Source of the DNA: Nageia nagi
Lineage: Eukaryota > Pinophyta
Direction of reading: 5' to 3'
DNA length: 64,000 nt
NCBI GenBank assembly: GCA_050084985.1
Contig: JBITNC010000001.1
Location: 153,574,001 to 153,638,000 of the forward strand
Shown here: positions 1 to 11,040 of the stretch, piece by piece
How positions within the stretch are numbered: position 1 is the stretch's first letter
Layout of the letters: every line of letters starts with the position of its first letter
Program-made: the position numbers and the translations under genes
Notes under the pieces: model-generated
Seen by the model: the letters and a program-made list of their open reading frames with translations, nothing else
Told to the model about the DNA's origin: nothing
Databases searched by the model: none

Positions 1-717
1 TTGTTGTACACCTAAACTATAAAGGCATTTTTTATGGAAAGCATTTTTTCATAGAAGATATACATTATGGGGGGTCACTTCATATTTTATTATCTTGACA
101 ATGCTTACAGTTATGGGGGGGATAAATTCTTTTGGGAGCTTTTTATGATCCATCCTACATTGTTATGGGCTAAAATTATAGTGTCCTAATTTCCTCTTCT
201 AGCTGTTTGTTATCATGCCAATGTGCTTTTCATAGTAATATGCCACACTCTTTTTGTAAATGAGAAGTCACATTGGGCTTAACTATACTTACATTTGTGG
301 TTCTTTCTCTAGCTTATCTTCTCATTTAGTGATACACTTTGAATTCAAGGGGAATTTCTTTAGTGATTTTCATAGTTTGATGACTCTTTAATAGCAATCT
401 CTAACATAGCCCATTACTACATTAGTTGATCATGCTTCATATCCTACTTGGCATGAAAGCCTTGTAGAGTACTTATGCTCTCATTAGCTTTTGCTATATC
501 TTCTTGGTCTATTTCTAGCACCTATTTTTCAAATACCTGAGTGGCTTGTTTGGCATTCCAATATATGTGATGCATATTCTATCTCTTACTACACTATTGA
601 TAGTATTTATCATAATTTTTTCCACCTTTTTAATATTCTCAATTGAATCCTCATATATATTTCTCACTTCTTTGTACACACTTTGAATCTCGCTCACCTT
701 GTGATAAAGATTCCTTG
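1..717. other. no recognisable gene
   Basis: AT-rich sequence with only short chance open frames on both strands. I see no domain, repeat partner or structural signal in it. Confidence 0.5.
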
Positions 718-1044
718 ATGGATGAAGATTTAGTGAATGAGGTAGATGTTGAAGGCTATATTATGGTGTAGGATGTTTTTGATCCTATTTCAAATACTTT
801 CAAGTACTTTCTTTATGGTTTTGCTTCTCTCATTATAGAGTCACACATTATTGATGTTATTGACCTTCATGAGGATCTTACCTCTTTATTTCATATATCG
901 TCTCATGTTGAGCCTTTTGGGGATATTACTATGGTGAGCCTTCCTTGATTGTATGAGCCAACCTTCAATGATGAGGCATATACATTCTTTGGGGATATCA
1001 CATTGATCCCTTTCACTTCTGCTTTGTTGGTAATTGTACTTTAG
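718..1044 (+). pseudogene. degenerate open frame, unknown family
   Basis: From an ATG at 718 one frame runs about 109 codons to a TAG near 1042, interrupted by only two stops (a TAG after about 17 codons and a TGA after PFGDITMVSLP). The reading is acidic and hydrophobic and contains a repeated phrase (PFGDITMVSLP, then FFGDITLIPFTS). The low stop density and internal repetition suggest an old coding region, perhaps the gag-pol spacer of a retroelement. I do not recognise the family and assign no function. It could also be chance in AT-rich DNA. Confidence 0.3.
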
Positions 1045-1559
1045 GAGGCATCACTACAAACATCTTTTCATCACCTTACTTGCTTGAGGTGATAGATGTT
1101 ATCCTTGGAGGAATCAAAGAGGAAACCTTCCTCTTGGCCTTCCTTATTCTATTTTCTTCTCGCTTATGGAAGATGGTCTTTTCCCATGTGATATTTCATT
1201 ATATATAGGAGAGCTTTCTTTTGTTTTATGTGATAGCCAATTTTGTGCATGAGTACCTTATTAGGCATGGTTTTGGGGACTCATCTTTTCTTAGCTATTC
1301 ACATTCATCTTAGTTTCACTTACAGTGGGTTGTTAGATTATTTTTTGCTTTATTACCTAATTAGGTATCTAGGTTAGCATTATCTTAATTTCACTTGCTA
1401 TTTAAGCAAGGTGTATCTTATATTTATTGCATCCATAATTTTATTCTTTTTGAGTAATCATTAGTGCTCTTGTGATATTATTTTGACTCTAGCATCCTAG
1501 GTGAGGAACTTTATTTTTCCTCTCTCCTTTCACTAAGCATGAAATTGAAAGGGGAAGTG
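1045..1559. other. no recognisable gene
   Basis: AT-rich, T-biased stretch. No domain, RNA gene or repeat partner in the window was found. Confidence 0.4.
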
Positions 1560-1589
1560 AATAAGTTTGAATTAAAACTTTAAGCAACT

Positions 1590-2104
1590 ATGAAAATTAA
1601 AACATATTCACAAAAGCATACACCACATAACATAAGATTTATAGTGAAAATCCAATGTAGAAAAAACCACTATGTTAATAGATTGCTTGGGCTCCTACCC
1701 AAATCTAGTTGTAAAAAGAATTGGCCTTACCATATTTTCATAGCAACCACTATGGGGAATAGCACCAACTAACTTGATCTTCTATAGCACCAACTATGAG
1801 TACCAACCCTTATCACCAAGAACCCACTCAATGAACTCAAAATATTATGGTAGAAAATTTAATTGCCATTCCAAATACCTGAATGTTCTACCACAAACTC
1901 TTCTTCTATTCATCTCAATGGTCAAAACCACACTACTTGTCTAACAACACACAAATCACTTAGCACATCCATAATTTTACCATCAACATCACACTCTCTC
2001 TTCATTCTAAAAATCTCACTCAAATTCTCCAAGAAACATTCATTTGTAATTAACTTTTTCTTTTCATAAATCCCTTTTTATGTAACTCCTTTATGATGCA
2101 ATAT
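1590..2104 (-). repeat. LTR-like fragment, copy I
   Basis: This stretch matches 26850-27520 over most of its length in the same order. Shared parts are the gcaccaact motif tract (1740-1830 here), the phrase around caatgaactcaaaat, a cacaaccacacta-type segment and the end tttatgatgcaatatt. The gcaccaact tract also occurs in the copia-3 LTRs, so this is probably LTR sequence of a copia relative on the minus strand. Its right end joins unrelated copia tail sequence at aatatt. The exact left end is not visible. Confidence 0.55.
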
Positions 2105-2940
2105 TGGGATAGATTGAATAATAGAGAAGAAAGAGATAGTAAAAGAGATTTTTCCTTCATATAGATACAACTAGAGATGAAAATTTGTATATCTTTGTGA
2201 AGTAAGCATGATATTAGTTTGAGAATCACTACTTTACCATTCTAACAAATGGTTTACTAGAAAATCATTAACCAAAACTAGTTTCAATGTACATAAAGTA
2301 GTCATCCACATAGAAGTTAACATGATGATCCTCTATGAGACTTCATACCTGAAGTAAGTAACATGCAATCTCAAGAAGAAACCTACAAGCTACAAGTAAC
2401 TTAAAAAATAAGATCATTTAGATGCATCATGTACACATTCATATCAATAAGGATAAATGAATCAAGCAATACTATCCATAAAATGATCAATGGTGCACTA
2501 TAAGTCATCATGAAGATGCCAAGCCAATACTCATAGTCACCTAATGTATACAAAATATATGTTGATTATCATCACAAATAAATTATGATAAAATGCATAT
2601 ACGAGTTCCTTAGAAATGGATAACTAAATAATTCCAAAATACACATACAAGTTCCTTACATATAGATAACTAAATAGTGTAAAAATGATCTATCACACAC
2701 ACATATGAGTTCCTCTCATATGGATACTAATGATGTTCTATCATTTGCTCAAGGTGTATAAATAGTTTATCACACAAGAAGAACTAGCCAAAAAGTACAC
2801 ACACAAATCAACACTATACAATCAAAAATTCTTCTAAGGATGAAGTTGTTATAACAACATAAATTCAACAAAAGAATTAAAAGTTCACTCCCCATTTCTA
2901 GGGCAACTTCACTAATCCAATACAATCCATGAGCTTAAAA
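2105..2940 (-). repeat. copia-1 3' internal tail
   Basis: Noncoding sequence between the end of the copia-1 RNase H reading and the junction at 2104. Bases 2105-2345 match 9410-9640 closely, where the same sequence follows a polypurine tract and an LTR. This identifies it as the 3' internal spacer of the copia-1 family. A roughly 57-bp unit containing agttcctt/gagttcct and gataact is repeated about three times at 2595-2735. Confidence 0.55.
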
Positions 2941-4860
2941 AATTGAGCATTAAAAAGGGTTTTAGTGAACAAATAAATAAATTTCAAGGCAAATGGATAA
3001 TACTCTATGTATGATGTCATTTAGAACCTTCCCCTTGATGAAATATTCTTGGATTTAAACATATTTTTTCTCTAATGAAAAATGAGATTCTTAGCCAAAT
3101 AAATAGTCGATTGATTATCTAAATAAATATGAGATGGATGATCTTCATCATACCCAATTTCTTTCATAAGATGCCTAAGCCAAATAGCTTACTAGGCTAT
3201 AACAAATATGGCTCAATAAAATAGTAGGCTACTTCTTGGAAGTCCAATAGATAAAACCTAAACCAGTCTTAAACACATATATAGAGGTTGATTTCTTGCA
3301 TCTGTACCTCTCCCATAGTCAAAATATAAAAACCTTAAGAGAATAAATGAGGTCAACTTGGAATACTTGAGATCAAGATCCTTCATTCTTGTAACATACC
3401 TTAATATTTTTTTAATAGCATTAAGGTGCTAAACATATGTTTTTGCATAAATTGTACCATCAAATATATTACAAAGCTAATATCTAGCCTAAAGATAGTC
3501 AAATATGATATATTACTAATTAATTACTTATAAGAAGTAGTACCTACTAGTTAAGAGTTGAATCTATGAGATAGAGTGATTCTAAGAGAAATTTGGATCA
3601 TAGTAGATTTGCATTCCTCTATTCTAAACTTATGCAAAAATATCTTATATATACTTGGATTAATAAAGATATGTATAATTATTGTATCGGTACACTTGCA
3701 TACCAAGATAGTAGTGCAAGAGACCAAGATCAATCATTTTATAAGTTGCCTTAAGTTTAGATATGCACTCTTTGATGATTTCATCAGTATTCTCAATGAT
3801 TAGAATATCATCCACATAAACAAGAATCAAGACCATGTCTTGTCCCTAATTGAGCATATATAGATTAGAGTTGGAGAAGTACATAGGGAATCCAATATCC
3901 ACAAAGTATCCTAAAATATTTTTGTAACAAGATCTAGGTACTTTCTTAAGTCCATAAAATTACTTCTTTAGCTTGCATATAAAGGACTCTTCTTCTTCAA
4001 CAACAAACCCTTCTATTTTATTTATGTAGATTTTCACATCGAAGTCACCATTGAGATACACACTTTTTACATCAATTTGAAAAGTATTTCAACCTTGAGC
4101 TACTAAAAGAGCAAGGAGTATTTTGATAGTAGGCATCTTTTCCATGAGAGAAAAGGTTTTATCATAATTAACTTCATATTTTAAGCAAAATATTTAGCCA
4201 CTAACCTTGCCTTGTATTTATAAATATCTCTAACTAAATTATACTTAACCTTGTAGATCCACATACTACTAATCACACTCCTTTTATTGGAATAAGGAAC
4301 CAAGTCCCAAGTTTCATTTTTCATAAGCACCTTGTACTCCACTTTCATGGCTTCCATCCAACACTCATGCTTTTAAGCTTTCTTGAATGATGAGGGCTCA
4401 TTTTTGTTATCAATTTTGGTAAATAAGGATTTGTTCAAATTCATACTTCTTATTATTCTCTAAATTAGAGAATTTTACTCCTAATGAGACTTATCTACAT
4501 TGATATCTAACCATTTAAATGCAACTAAAGAGTCCACTAGATCATCAATATCCTCATTGGAAGAAGATTTCTTAGGAAGTTCATTGAACTTTACATCCAT
4601 CGAGATGAACATTGTTGTATGGAATGAATACTAGAGCCTATAGCCTATATGGTGAATATCATAGCCCACAAAGATTAATTTTTCAAATCTCTTATCTAAT
4701 TTCTTCCTTTTCTCAAAAATAATGTAGAAGGATTCACAACTAAATACCCTAAAGTGAGAAATGTTAGGTTTCTTTCCTATCCATACCTCAAAAGGAATTA
4801 TTCCCTCAATGAATTTTATGGCATACCTATTCAAAGTGTACATTTTTCCTTCATAAGGAG
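2941..4860 (-). pseudogene. copia-1 pol remnant: integrase C-terminus, RT, RNase H
   Basis: Broken Ty1/copia polymerase region read right to left. The integrase C-terminal part is at 4631-4843 (FEVWIGKKPNISHFRVF, then KLIFVGYD). The reverse transcriptase follows at about 4400-3540, starting at WMEAMKVEYKVL with the catalytic VYVDDIL motif near 3790-3820. RNase H is at about 3500-2950, with WLRHLMKEIGY and the conserved LDNQSTIYLAKN at 3080-3190. Many stops and frameshifts separate these pieces. The sequence runs directly from the protease (4831-5016) into the integrase C-terminus, so the pre-integrase zinc finger and the D,D,E catalytic core are missing. The element cannot integrate by itself. 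Confidence 0.85.
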
Positions 4861-5337
4861 TTTTTTATGAAAATTTTCAAACCTATCCTTTTCAAAATAC
4901 ATGTGATTATTGCACCTAGAGTCAATAATCCAATCAATTGAGAAACTATGAGACATGGAGTAAAGAGAAGAAATAAAACTAGCTTTAATATTCTTCTTCC
5001 CTTTGAAGTTCTTCATATTTTCATTTCCCTTATTATTTTTTTCTATTATCTTTTTGTATCAGTAAAATTCTTTATGACCATATCCATAACAAAATTTATA
5101 ATTACTATCAAATTTTAGCTTGGGGTTTGGTTTCTGTGCCTTACCCTTTCCATCTATTTGCTTGAAGTTATTGTTGTTTCCCTTCATTTCAAACTTCTTG
5201 GAAGTAGCAAGATATGAATTCTTTTTGTACTTGAACTTCTTCTTGAAATGAGTTTTGGTTGCTCCTAAACCAATGTTATTTTCCTTTATAGAAGAGATAA
5301 ACATATTTTTGTTAAGATTTTCCTCATGATTCAGCAA
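4831..5337 (-). pseudogene. copia-1 Gag zinc knuckle and protease remnant
   Basis: The 5337-5059 segment is lysine-rich and ends in a decayed CCHC knuckle (CYGYGHKEFY; the second and last cysteines are altered or lost). The next segment (5016-4831) holds the aspartic protease start WIIDSRCNNHMYF, matching the copia pattern W-I-x-D-S-G-x-x-x-H-M. The Gly after D-S is replaced by Arg, so the active site is damaged. Stops separate the two parts. It follows copia-1 gag and precedes the integrase remnant. Confidence 0.75.
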
Positions 5338-5339
5338 GA

Positions 5340-5882
5340 GCCTTGAAAGGTTCTTGAGAGAGAATACTTCTTCATTATCATCCTAGTCTCAATAATTTTC
5401 ATAAAGATACTAAAATTTTAAGAAAGGATTTGAAGAACATTTAATACCATGAAATCATCATTGATCCAATTGCATCCACAATCAATAAGTTGGATCCTAA
5501 GGTCAATGATCTTGTTCAAATATATGAAAACATTTTCATCTTCCCCTAGATGACATTAAAGCAACTATTGAAGAATGATGAACCTTCTTAAAAATTTGGA
5601 TCCTAGGTAGATTTTCTTGAGCCTATCCCAAGTTTCCTTTGTAAAGGTTTAAGAAGAGATCATAAACAACACTTCATATGATACTACACAAAAATTCATA
5701 GAGATTTCTAGCTTATTATTTGAGTAGTAAGCCTCAAGTGCCTTCTCTTTTATAGAAGTAACTAGGTTCTCAATAACCACTTGCCATAGTTTACTTGCAT
5801 GTAGTTGAACTTTCATATGAGGTTCCAAAATACCATAGTTGGAACTATTTATAATATGCTTGGGTAAGAAGGTGTCTCTCAT
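5340..5882 (-). pseudogene. copia-1 gag remnant (UBN2-type)
   Basis: The first segment (5882-5649) contains NYGILEPHMKVQLHA, resembling the copia Gag N-terminal phrase N-Y-x-x-W-x-x-x-M with the Trp lost. A second segment (about 5640-5340) reads as ETWDRLKKIYLGSKF and later EDENVFIYLNKIIDL, typical of the UBN2/retrotran_gag_2 domain that builds the capsid. At least three frame breaks are present. No primer-binding site lies close upstream; the nearest one (8884) is 3 kb away, so the leader has probably been enlarged by insertions. Confidence 0.65.
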
Positions 5883-8800
5883 TTTCTACACAAGAAGGTG
5901 AAAGTGTTAACCAATGTAAGCATGTTAAATTTATGAACCAAATTAATCAGCTATGCATGTTGAGTTTAATTATTCATATATGTTATGTTTATTTGAATTA
6001 ATCAACCATACATGTTGAATTAATATATGATAAATTTTAACCAAAGATGATAAAAAAGGCATGCTAAACTTATTTAAAAAAATTCACATATGCAAAGGTT
6101 TACAATAGAATCACATAATATATTCCATACATTTGATATTTTATCACAACCAAGTACTATAATTGTAGCAAGGGATAAAGTTGAGGATTGTTTTCTTATT
6201 TAAAATTAGGCCTTCACCTAGATTCCCATAAGGTGGAGCCCACATCCTACCAATCCTCAACTAATTCCCCTAAGTCAATAATATGCTCTCACAAGAAGGA
6301 GTAATAACTATTTTTCAAAGGTGTGATGTATGTTGGATCGACCAAATAATTATAATGGTTAGGTTTTAAGTTGTCCACCTAGGTTATTAATATAATCCAT
6401 GACTATACATGTGAACATGTAGTATCATTACACATATGCTTGTCCATCTATATGGAGTTATATCCATACCAATGAAGAACTTATGTGAAATTAATAAGTA
6501 TGAACTTTTCACCATTTGGATCAGAAAAATGAAGGCTCTAGTCTTTTTTATTCTCATCTCATAACTCTCTAAATAAGTCATTGCAAAATATACATACATA
6601 TGTGTTTATTTTAGTTGGTGCATTTTCAATGTTTACTATTTTTGCAAACAATATAAGTAAAGTGCTTAACATAAAGTAAAGTACATAAAAAAATGATACA
6701 TCATCCAAAATTTGAAACCTAAGAGTCTAATGGGTTTTGTTACCAACCCTAAGAGGAACTTTTTATATAAATTCCATAATTTTGCATAAGTTTACCTATA
6801 ATTTTGCATAAGTTCATTATTTTTAAGTAAAAAAATAAGTATAGTACCCCCCCTTTTACAAAAAAATAAACTTTAGCAAAAAAAGTTCCCCTTCAACATA
6901 GCATTGCAATTTAACCTTAAGAAAAGAAATTAAATTTAAACACTAAGGAAAAAGAATTATCATATTTTCACCATAAAAAGATTAGTCATCCCTTTTCCAA
7001 TTTGACCTTAGAGAAAATAATAATAATAATACTAAGGAAAAAATAACTTCATAAAAATGCCTCTCCCTTGCAATTTTGCCTTAGCATTAAAAAACTTTTA
7101 CTTTTCAAAGGATAAAATTCAAAAAAATTCCTTACATTTGAAAACATTTTTTTTTAAAGTGAGCATGTTCACAATTCGAAGATATTTATGCATTTGTAGT
7201 AAAATTAATCCTAATTCTAAGTAAAAAAAAATGCAATTATAAAAAATCCCCCTTTTTCTTAAAATGAATGCCTAAGTAAAAATTATTCCCCCTTGAAAAA
7301 TATACTCCTAATCACATCCTTGAAAAAAATGCATTTCCTTTGAAGTTTTTATAAATAAGTTACTTCACAAATACAACTATTTAGTCTTCCTATGTTCATT
7401 TAATATGAGCCCATACCTTATTTAAGTTGCCTTCTTAAGCAAAAGAAAATGATGAGATAAAATAATTAACTTACCAAAAAGAATACTTTTCTAAGACTAT
7501 TAAAAGTTTTGAAGAAAGTACCCACCAAAAACTTAGCTTGCAAGTTAAAGGTTTTGGCATTTAATTTATGGAAAGCACTCATGATTAAAGAAAATCAACA
7601 AGGTAAAAAAAATAATAAAAAATATAAGGGAGGTGAAAATAAGCTAGTATTAGCCTACCCAACCTTGGATGGCCAGAAAGGGGGTGGATCATGAGTGCTC
7701 ATGAGGGAGCTATGAGCCCACCCAACCTTGGAGGCCATGGATACCCTTAGCAAGGCTACAAGCCCACCAAGGAGGGGCCCTAAGCCACTCATTTCTATGA
7801 GCCATTGAAAGCATTTCTTGGGTGTAGGAAATATTTGGTGATCAAGCATGGGAACACTTCTTTGCTCATTTATCTACACATAAGAGGGTTACAAGAGGTG
7901 TAGGGTTAGGAGAGTACATGAGTTAGAGCATAGATCATTGATGATAGGGATAAAGGTGGAGCTCCTTTTCTCTTTGTTTAACCTACTAGGAGCATATGGT
8001 TGTATGCTAAGGGAGGAAGGGTCGAGGCAACATGGTGGTTGGGGCTTCCTAAGCATTGATGGTGTCATAATGAAGAGTAGTATGGTTGGTGAGTGCTAAG
8101 GAGGATATTTTAGGAGCAAAGCTACCATGCGACATGAGGATGGTATCAGGGTGCTGGGTTGGGTCACACCAGAGAGGGGTGGGCACCATGTTATGCTACA
8201 AGCTAACATGTTGGTGGTGGAATAAAGGGCTGACAAGGATGGGGGCCAACTAACCAAGGGCTGGTTAGCTTCTACTCCTTTTTTTAAGTTGATGTTAAAT
8301 TTTCAAACCCCCATTGGATTTTAATAATGGAAAAATAAACTCTTTATATTTTGTAAAAAAAAATTGCTTTATATAATTTTTTTAAAAGGACCTTCCCCTT
8401 ATTTTTAAACTAAATTTAAAAAATGAGCCTCATATTAGAGTAAGAAAAAATTTCTCCACCTTAATTTAGAATGTGTAATGAAAAAAAAAAAACTTCCTTT
8501 TTTAGAAAATAAAACCCTCCTCTTTTTTTATTTCAATAATAAATAGTATATAAAAATTGTAATATTTTTGTACACTAAACTCTTTAATATACAAAAATAA
8601 AATTATAGCAATATACTAAGAAAATATTGTAAAAATAAATTGTAACTAACATAAAAAGTTAGTATAAACAAAAAAAATTGCATCATATTGCTACTTTTAA
8701 ATATATTTTGCTAAAAAAATGAACTAACACATAACACAAAATATGTTAATCTCATAATTAACTTAATCAAAAAATCAAGAGGGTGGTAGGTTATACCTTC

Positions 8801-8883
8801 ACAAAACTCTTTACCTCACCAAAGAATATGGAAGGAGTGGGATGATCCTTCAAATAAATATTGAGGAAGAGCCTTTACACCAA
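5883..8883. other. noncoding stretch, A-rich with one GC-richer island
   Basis: No domain was recognised. 6650-7500 and 8290-8760 are dense in A and T homopolymers. Between them, 7640-8280 is clearly richer in G and C, with cccacccaaccttgg-like phrases repeated near 7657, 7722 and 7760. The end at 8800-8883 precedes a primer-binding site and may be the copia-1 leader. Confidence 0.4.
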
Positions 8884-8895
8884 GCTTTGATACCA
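8884..8895 (-). promoter_or_regulatory. primer-binding site (initiator Met-tRNA type)
   Basis: On the minus strand the sequence reads TGGTATCAAAGC, one base from the copia consensus TGGTATCAGAGC that pairs with the 3' end of initiator tRNA-Met. It is two bases from the LTR start at 8898, the same spacing as in copia-3. It primes an element extending to the left (copia-1). Confidence 0.75.
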
Positions 8896-8897
8896 AA

Positions 8898-9397
8898 TGA
8901 AAGAAATTAAGAATAAAGACTCAATTCCTATATGTCCAATATTATATGAAATCTCTCTCAAACATCAATACTAAAGCATAAATAATCTCATAAATTGATA
9001 CCAATGTAAATTGGTTCTTCCAACAATGTGAAAACATCCACTAACTAATGTCTTTCTCATTCACAAAAATAACTCTCTTATAAGACATATTTCTTCCGTT
9101 CCTAACACTAATCCTATAGCATAGCTTTGATTCAACTTTTGGTGTGTAATATCAAGAAGAGATCCTTCTATTTATAGTTAAAAACCCTCCCTTGGATCAC
9201 CCTTTTAACCATTGTATAAAGGCATGACATGCTTCACCCTTTTACCCAAGCAGCATGCTCATGAGAAGGAGTGTAGGATAAGTTACATTATCATATTCAC
9301 TTAAATACTTAAGGTATATAGGGACACCTTTAGGTATTGGTTAATTTACATGAATAACCTTACAAAAATTTACAATAATACATTATACATTCTAACA
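8898..9397 (-). repeat. 500-bp copia LTR shared by two partial elements
   Basis: The segment begins tgaaagaa and ends tctaaca on the plus strand, giving TG...CA ends. A primer-binding site flanks it on the left and a polypurine tract (ctccccctt, minus AAGGGGGAG) on the right at 9398-9406. A minus-strand TATA box CTATAAATAG lies at 9168-9177. The 9410-9640 sequence beyond the polypurine tract matches the copia-1 tail at 2105-2345, so this is the LTR of the copia-1 family. It serves as 5' LTR for the body on its left and 3' LTR for a tail fragment on its right. Confidence 0.65.
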
Positions 9398-9640
9398 CTC
9401 CCCCTTAATGAAATATTAGGATAGAGTAAAGAAGAGAGAAGAAATAGAGTTCTCCTCCAAACAAATACAATTGGAGATGAGAACTTTTACATATTTGTGA
9501 AGTAAGAAAGATTTTAGTTTGACAATCACTACTTTACCATTCTAAAAAATGTTTTACAATAAAATCATTACCAAAACTAGTTTCAATGCACATAAAGTAG
9601 TCATCCAAATAGAAGTTAACATGATGAGCCTCTATGAACC
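9398..9640 (-). repeat. polypurine tract and tail fragment of a second copia-1 copy
   Basis: Starts with the polypurine tract (9398-9406) and then matches 2105-2345 nearly base for base in long stretches (for example acataaagtagtcatcca). It stops abruptly at cctctatga near 9640, where the copia-2 LTR sequence begins. Only the 3' end of this copy survives. Confidence 0.6.
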
Positions 9641-10827
9641 TTATGACACAAATATGCCACCTAGCATAATTATCTTATATTATTAATTAAATTAAATATA
9701 TTTTTATAATTAAACATTTAAATGAATAATTTGAAAACTAACAAATATGGGTTTGAGCATTTGAGAGCAAAACTATCTCAAAACAAAACTATCCAAAACT
9801 GGAAAAAGTGCTTTGGAGCCATTTTACAATGCTCACCGTTTCTTCATAAAAACTTGGTTTGGATTGAAACTTAAAACTTAAGCTCTTAGTATATTTTCCT
9901 ACCTCTAGTAAAGAAATTTAAATTAAAATCCTAAATTATTTCTAAATTTTCCACTTACAAAGTAGCTCTTTGGGCTAATTTTGCAATAGTCAAAACTTGA
10001 AAAGTGAGAAATTATCTTTTTACAACTCATGGCATTTTTGTGTCATATTTTTATTAAATTTGAACCATATGCACATCTTAGTACCACCTATATCCAATTA
10101 AAATTTTGTATTCTAACTCTTCATATTTTTTTCAATATTCCATCTCCAAAGTGGCCTCTGATGCTAATTTTACAATTATCCCAAAATGTGCAAAATTATC
10201 CAAGTACCAACAATGCAAACTATTGGTCAAAATACTAAGCTGATACATCAAATACCATGTTGACCTATTTCTACACATGTTGATACATTTCACACTGATC
10301 CATCCTATCTGAACACACACCAAAGAGAAAATGACCTATTTCACCAAAATTATCAAGGGATCCAAAATAGTACAAAGGTCCAACTTCCAACTAACACTGA
10401 TATAACATTGCAATTGGACCTTCCAACATAGTCCATTAACATGCATAAATAATGTTTTCAATAATTGGACCTTTTTAACAACTTTTGTAATTTTCACAAC
10501 TTAGTAGCTACTTTTGAAATTTTGCAAGAGTGGGTTAAACCAACTTCACTTGAGCACTGAACATGTCCACACAAGAACCAAACATCTTCAAATAGACTCC
10601 AAATAACTTTCTAACAACTTTTGAAAGTTTTACAATATTGGCAACTTTTCAATGACTTTTGCAAATTCGTACAAATCACTTGCAACAACTTCAATCGAAC
10701 ATCAAACATATCTTCAACATCACTGAAAAGCTTTTAACAAGCATCGAACACTACATTGTTGTACCAAATGAATCCCATTGAGTGTGTTGAAAATAATGAC
10801 AATATCATTGATGCACCTTGTTCAATA
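9641..10827 (-). repeat. copia-2 3' LTR (left end truncated)
   Basis: The right end (ttcaata at 10821-10827) is followed directly by the polypurine tract atctccccctttgg, in the position equivalent to the copia-3 LTR boundary; the expected terminal ACA has become ATA. 9641-10310 matches 27690-28330 in the same orientation, so that copy is the same LTR family. The left part of this LTR appears to be missing, replaced by the copia-1 tail. No second LTR for copia-2 was found on its right. Confidence 0.6.
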
Positions 10828-10841
10828 ATCTCCCCCTTTGG
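10828..10841 (-). promoter_or_regulatory. copia-2 polypurine tract
   Basis: Minus strand reads CCAAAGGGGGAGAT, identical to the tract of copia-3 at 21214-21227. It would prime plus-strand DNA synthesis and defines the inner edge of the 3' LTR. Confidence 0.75.
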
Positions 10842-11040
10842 AATTGTTGGCAATAAATGCACAATTTCTTTTGACTTCTTCTCCCCCTTTGACAACAAGT
10901 ACAAAGGGATGATGTAAACTAAACTTGAGCCCATATATAAAATTCTTGGAAAAAACTTTGTACACTTAGTAAAAATCATAAACAAGAGAAAAATAATACA
11001 TAGGGAAAAAAATGCTCCCTTAGATAATGTGGTCCCAAAA

